DNA of 64,000 nucleotides from Methanobacterium veterum (GTDB lineage Archaea > Methanobacteriota > Methanobacteria > Methanobacteriales > Methanobacteriaceae): assembly GCF_000745485.1 (NCBI RefSeq), contig NZ_JQJK01000008.1:124001-188000 (forward strand), written 5' to 3'. Positions 60,464 to 64,000 of this stretch are shown here, one piece after another. The position numbers were made by a program, and so were the translations under genes. The notes beneath the pieces are model-generated. The model was not told the origin of the DNA and did no database searches. It was given only the letters and a program-made list of their open reading frames with translations. How positions within the stretch are numbered: position 1 is the stretch's first letter; every line of letters starts with the position of its first letter.

Positions 60464-60607
60464 TATAATCCTCCGAATCAAAATAAATATATCCCATCTT
60501 GTTAAATCTTAAAAAATGATATTTTTTGATACTCTTTAAGTATCTATAAAATTCATTTAAAATAATTTTGCAAATTTACAACTAATTTATAGTGAATAAC
60601 ATGTGAA

Positions 60608-60780
60608 AATTCCCTCAAAATCCTCAAAAAATTCTATGAATTTTTTGGGAGTTAGAAAATACTGCGTATTTTCTAAAAATCAATGATTTTTTGGGGCATG
60701 CAAAACCCTCAAAAATTCAAAGAATTTTGACAGTTTTCGATGGCACCAAAATCGAAGATTTTTATTAGCTGTCAAAAATA
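60608..60780. repeat. Intergenic hairpin cluster D
   Basis: The densest cluster: 60625-60647 (10-bp arms CAAAAAATTC/GAATTTTTTG, loop TAT), 60652-60676 (11-bp arms TTAGAAAATAC/GTATTTTCTAA, loop TGC), 60675-60691 (AAAAATC/GATTTTT, loop AAT), 60711-60729 (CAAAAATTC vs GAATTTTG) and an imperfect one at about 60747-60763 (AAAATC/GATTTT). Arms are perfect or nearly so. No gene is present in 60464-60841 besides the hisS promoter at its left. Confidence 0.82.
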
Positions 60781-60841
60781 TTTGGTCATTCACTACAAAA
60801 AAAGTTAAAATTATAGAAAACTTTTTAATCCATTTAAAGAG

Positions 60842-61504
60842 TTATTCATAGTACTTTAAATACTCTCTCATCATTTTAGGGAACGATTTTGCGCTTAAAA
60901 ATCTCAACCCAAGCCTTTCGGCCCAAACTTTAATGCCTTCATCGGCCGCTACAACTCCTGCCCCTAACTCTTTAGCAAGAAGCAGACAATCCAGATCCGG
61001 AGCACTATCAAGGGTACCTTTTCTTAATGCAGCCCTATATTTTTTTCTAAAGTCTTTTATAGCGTTTCCAAGCACTTCAAATTCAATGTCTGATTTTTCC
61101 TGCCCTCGTCCTAATCTAACCATAGATTCTACAGCAGTTTCCCATATGGCATTTTCTGATATTTTCATACCCTTGTTCATCCTTTCCCTCATGTCATGAA
61201 CATATTCATAGAATATTTCAGAAGGTATTTTAGTATCATATCTATTTGGGCTTTTTTTTACAATCCATGTCTCTGTTTTTACCAGTATATCCTCAGGGCA
61301 TTCATACCGAGTCATATAATTTATAAATTCTTTATAAGTAATAGGAGGCATGTGGCAGCTCATATTAAGCTTTATTCGTGATTTAGCAATTAAATCTATT
61401 AAAATATCTACAGTAGTTGCCAGATCTCCTTCTCCAATTTCATCTCTAAGCTGTGTATCTGTAAATGCAGTTGTATCCAACACAAACCTTTGTTTTGCAG
61501 GCAT
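60842..61504 (-). CDS. UPF0278/'RNA ligase partner' PIN protein (HARP-type RNase P homologue)
   Basis: A 220-aa PIN-like protein. The N-terminal FVLDTTAFTDTQLRDEIG (D9, T/D positions) is diagnostic, and the C-terminal APDLDCLLLAKELGAGVVAADEGI holds the remaining acidic residues. The family includes HARP, the minimal protein-only RNase P first found in Aquifex; archaeal members can process pre-tRNA 5' ends although the cell has an RNA-based RNase P. No RNA ligase gene is adjacent, unlike the case that gave the family its old name. The start ATG 61504 follows GAGGGAG. Confidence 0.92.
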   Translation of the reverse strand: MPAKQRFVLDTTAFTDTQLRDEIGEGDLATTVDILIDLIAKSRIKLNMSCHMPPITYKEFINYMTRYECPEDILVKTETWIVKKSPNRYDTKIPSEIFYEYVHDMRERMNKGMKISENAIWETAVESMVRLGRGQEKSDIEFEVLGNAIKDFRKKYRAALRKGTLDSAPDLDCLLLAKELGAGVVAADEGIKVWAERLGLRFLSAKSFPKMMREYLKYYE

Positions 61505-61748
61505 TATACTCCCTCAACATCTGAAATACCATATATTTCCAAATCATGTTTTATTCAAACCCAATAAATATCTAATTAACTATTTTTGAGTTACTGTACC
61601 CAAATCATAGGTTTTAAGAGACTATGAGTGATTAATCAGAAACATTTCATACTTTCCAGATTAAATTTCTTTTTTACAATATTATCTAATCTCAATTACA
61701 TTAATTTTTATTTAATCAATGATATAAAATATTCTAAGAACTAATGTA

Positions 61749-62609
61749 ATGATGATAGAAATGATAACCGGTAAAACAAATGTCGTAGGAGTAATAGGCG
61801 ATCCCGTGGAGCACAGTTTATCTCCACCAATGCATAATGCTGCTTTTAAGCATTTAAAGATGGATTATGTTTATGTGCCGTGTCACGTGAAAAAAGGTAT
61901 GCTCGGTGATGCAATAACAGGTGCAAAATCACTGAACATAAAAGGGCTGAATGTTACAATTCCACACAAAACAGATGTAATGAAACATCTTGATGCGCTT
62001 GATAAATCTGCAGAGCTCATTGGGGCAGTTAACACAATTAAATTCAATGAAGACTGCGCAAAAGGATACAATACAGACGGCATAGGTGCTGTAAAAGCTA
62101 TTGAAGAAGTAAGCAGCGTGAAAAATAAAAAAGTTATCATATTGGGGGCTGGTGGAGCAGCTCGTGCAATTTCATTCCAAATAATTATGGATGGGGCAGA
62201 ATCCATTGTAATTGCAAATAGAACAGTAGCAAATGCAGAGCAGCTCCAGAGAGATTTGGTTGAAAAACTGAATGCAGATGTTAAGAGTATAGATCTTGGT
62301 GAAAAACTCGAAATTGAACTTTCAAATGCCGATATTTTGATAAACACCACTCCAATTGGAATGTATCCAAATGTAGATCAGGAGCCGCTGGTTAAAGCTG
62401 AATTGATGCATGAAAATTTAGTTGTTAAAGACTGCGTTTATAACCCCTTACAAACAGGACTGATCAAAGAAGCTGAAAAATGCAATGCTAAAGTAGTATC
62501 TGGGCTTAAAATGCTTATTTATCAAGGTATGGAGGCATTCAGAATATGGACCGGTGTGACTCCACCTTTAGAAATTTTTGAACGCTCCTTAAAAGGCCAG
62601 TTTGAATAA
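61749..62609 (+). CDS. aroE: Shikimate dehydrogenase
   Basis: NADP-dependent reduction of 3-dehydroshikimate in aromatic amino acid synthesis. 286 aa. The shikimate-binding region VIGDPVEHSLSPPMHNAAF (near residue 15), NVTIPHKTDVMKHLD with catalytic lysine, the NADP loop ILGAGGAARAISF (near 131) and NTTPIGMYPN are all present. Several ATGs occur at the start; ATG 61749 or the ATG at 61761 are both possible. A TATA-like GATATAAAATA lies at about 61720. Confidence 0.96.
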   Translation: MMIEMITGKTNVVGVIGDPVEHSLSPPMHNAAFKHLKMDYVYVPCHVKKGMLGDAITGAKSLNIKGLNVTIPHKTDVMKHLDALDKSAELIGAVNTIKFNEDCAKGYNTDGIGAVKAIEEVSSVKNKKVIILGAGGAARAISFQIIMDGAESIVIANRTVANAEQLQRDLVEKLNADVKSIDLGEKLEIELSNADILINTTPIGMYPNVDQEPLVKAELMHENLVVKDCVYNPLQTGLIKEAEKCNAKVVSGLKMLIYQGMEAFRIWTGVTPPLEIFERSLKGQFE

Positions 62610-62683
62610 CTTATTAACCCATATTTTTATTTAAATGATTTAAAATCAATTTAATGATAATTAACAGAGCAGAGGTAATAATC

Positions 62684-63532
62684 ATGGAAAACATCACTAT
62701 AACAGACAACCATATCCATGTCGACCCACATAATGGTGAAGGTCCCATTGAGGTTGCAAAAAAATTCCAGAGGGCCGGCGGAAATGTGATGATCATACCC
62801 AACAAACCAACATGGACAGTCGGAAAATTATGCAGCTTTGAGGAAGCAATGGAACTTGTTATCAAATGTGTAGATAAGATAAATACAAATACAGATGTGA
62901 AGGCATTTGCAGTGGTGGGTGCTCACCCTGCAGAGCTTTCAAAACGTGTTGAAAATGGTATGAAACTTGAAATGGCAGAAAAAATGATGATGGGTACACT
63001 GGAAGATGCGCAAAAACTTGTACTTGAAGGAAAAGCTATCGGAATTGGTGAAGTCGGAAGACCTCATTATGAAGTCTCACCTGAAGAGCTTGAAGCCCAC
63101 AACAGGATCATGTCATATGCCATGGAACTTGCAGCTGATGCTGACTGCGCTGTACAGCTCCACACAGAAGATGCAACTGAAGAACATTTCATGGAATTTG
63201 CCAGAATGGCAGATAAAGCAGGTTTAGACCGACATAAAGTTATGAAACATTTTTCAGGGCCGATGGTTAGTGCTGATGAAAATCACGGATTGACACCTTC
63301 TCTTATCTCAACAAGGACTGTTGTAACTGAAGGGCTTAAAAAAGGAACTAATTTTTTAATGGAAACCGATTATATGGATATGCTCGAAAGACCCGGTGCA
63401 GTTCTAGGCCCAAAAACAGTTCCAAGACGGACAAAAGAGCTCTTAAGAAATGGGACTTTAACTGAAGGAGACGCCCATAAAATCCATGTGGAAAATGTAG
63501 AAAAAGTTTATGGAATTGATCTGGGCTTTTAA
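62684..63532 (+). CDS. TatD-related metal-dependent hydrolase
   Basis: A 282-aa amidohydrolase-fold enzyme of the archaeal TatD-like group. ATG 62684 is the start since AGAGGT lies 8 bases upstream. Metal ligands fit the fold: TDNHIHVDPHNG (HxH, N-terminus), GIGEVGRPHYEV (Glu), CAVQLHTEDAT (His), MKHFSGP (His) and METDYMDML (Asp). TatD proteins are 3'-5' DNases or dipeptidases; the archaeal subgroup is uncharacterised. It follows aroE by 74 bases on the same strand. Confidence 0.85.
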   Translation: MENITITDNHIHVDPHNGEGPIEVAKKFQRAGGNVMIIPNKPTWTVGKLCSFEEAMELVIKCVDKINTNTDVKAFAVVGAHPAELSKRVENGMKLEMAEKMMMGTLEDAQKLVLEGKAIGIGEVGRPHYEVSPEELEAHNRIMSYAMELAADADCAVQLHTEDATEEHFMEFARMADKAGLDRHKVMKHFSGPMVSADENHGLTPSLISTRTVVTEGLKKGTNFLMETDYMDMLERPGAVLGPKTVPRRTKELLRNGTLTEGDAHKIHVENVEKVYGIDLGF

Positions 63533-63587
63533 ATAATTAAGGCCAAATTCCATATTTAACTAATTTTTATTTTAAAAAGGAATTTAA

Positions 63588-64000
63588 TTAGTGGCTTCCC
63601 CCAATAATGAAAGAAACAACACTTATAAGTACCCCAATTAAAACAATTTCAAAACTGACCCTTAAAAGGCTGTCCCTTGATACTTTACCAAGATACAATC
63701 CCAGTATGATCAATGCTACAAAACAAAGCACTACAGTAGTTATAGTAGCTGTTATTTTATCTGCAATTAGCAAAAAAGGCACTACAGGAACGAAAGACCC
63801 TATAAAACTGGAAAATCCATGGGTAAACATACTCATGTAAATTCTTCTTTTGGCCTGCTTGTAAATAATGGTCTCGTCAAGGTCTCCCTCGTTAAGCATC
63901 ATCTTTTCTTCCAGTTCACGCAGTGTCCTTGCTTCTTCTGCCCTTTCACCTATGAAAGAACCAAATGCATTTGACATTGCAAGAGCTATACCCCCACTTA
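63588..64000 (-). CDS. VIT1/CCC1-family membrane protein, 5' end outside window
   Basis: The frame stays open to the right window edge (SGGIALAMSNAFGSFIGERA at its visible start), so the first part of the gene is missing. The visible 137 residues show the cytosolic acidic helix typical of VIT transporters (GERAEEARTLRELEEKMMLN, KQAKRRIYMS) followed by three hydrophobic segments. Family members move Fe2+/Mn2+ across membranes. A role in metal storage or export is by family only. Confidence 0.75.
   Translation of the reverse strand, partial: SGGIALAMSNAFGSFIGERAEEARTLRELEEKMMLNEGDLDETIIYKQAKRRIYMSMFTHGFSSFIGSFVPVVPFLLIADKITATITTVVLCFVALIILGLYLGKVSRDSLLRVSFEIVLIGVLISVVSFIIGGSH

Overview
The window looks like chromosomal DNA from a methanogenic archaeon of the order Methanobacteriales, most likely a mesophilic Methanobacterium. 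The evidence is two archaeal histones, archaeal and eukaryote-like translation and transcription factors (aIF2 gamma, aIF5B, Rpo7/E', Spt4, eS24, eS27, eS28, eL24, eL7), an F420H2:NADP oxidoreductase, archaetidylinositol phosphate synthase and AT-rich intergenic DNA. The gene order L7Ae-S28e-L24e-Ndk-IF5B-S6e-IF2gamma-PIN-PPase-RpoE'-Spt4-DPCK-S24e-S27e-ArgH, next to a histone gene, is the one I recall from Methanothermobacter. Many genes start at TTG or GTG behind strong purine-rich ribosome binding sites. No tRNA, rRNA, CRISPR array or intact insertion sequence was seen.

Layout. 1-8 kb: a partial NYN protein, a TauE/SafE exporter, a cation/proton antiporter behind a clear fluoride riboswitch (4491-4545, minus), then a minus-strand cluster of conserved archaeal families (DUF434/DUF5616, DUF47, DUF357, archaetidylinositol phosphate synthase). 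8-15 kb: Sua5/YrdC, an overlapping pair of radical SAM genes, RadB, a flavin reductase-like protein and an aminotransferase. 15-24.9 kb: a twice-frameshifted alpha/beta hydrolase, ABCE1, histone 1, a decayed and an intact PEBP gene in tandem, NfeD plus stomatin, a hexapeptide acyltransferase, a KH/PP-loop ATPase and a DUF3096 micro-protein. 25-36 kb: a signalling island with three soluble multi-PAS histidine kinases (1106, 620 and 1583 aa) and one stand-alone receiver. 36-45.4 kb: the long minus-strand translation/transcription operon. 45.8-64 kb: mostly minus-strand housekeeping genes (metallophosphoesterase, histone 2, ThrC, an ABC exporter, SpoIIM-like protein, TrpS, EndA, HxlB, Fno, PINA-type ATPase, HisI, HisS, a HARP-type protein), then AroE, a TatD-like hydrolase and a partial VIT-family protein.

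How the parts may work together. The riboswitch-antiporter unit is a fluoride response module. The translation operon makes ribosomal proteins, initiation factors, nucleotide and pyrophosphate recycling enzymes and RNA polymerase subunits from what looks like one strong promoter (TATA at 45406-45415). The kinase island appears to integrate redox or ligand signals through many PAS and GAF domains, with no DNA-binding output encoded beside it.

The most unusual structures are: (1) an exact 30-bp-period direct repeat array directly upstream of the histone 2 promoter; (2) clusters of short near-perfect hairpins in four intergenic gaps; (3) the fluoride riboswitch driving a proton antiporter; (4) a PIN nuclease in the translation operon whose catalytic N-terminus is split off by one base in a T-run; and (5) a small toroid-fragment ORF whose start region is a triplicated motif broken by an in-frame TAG.
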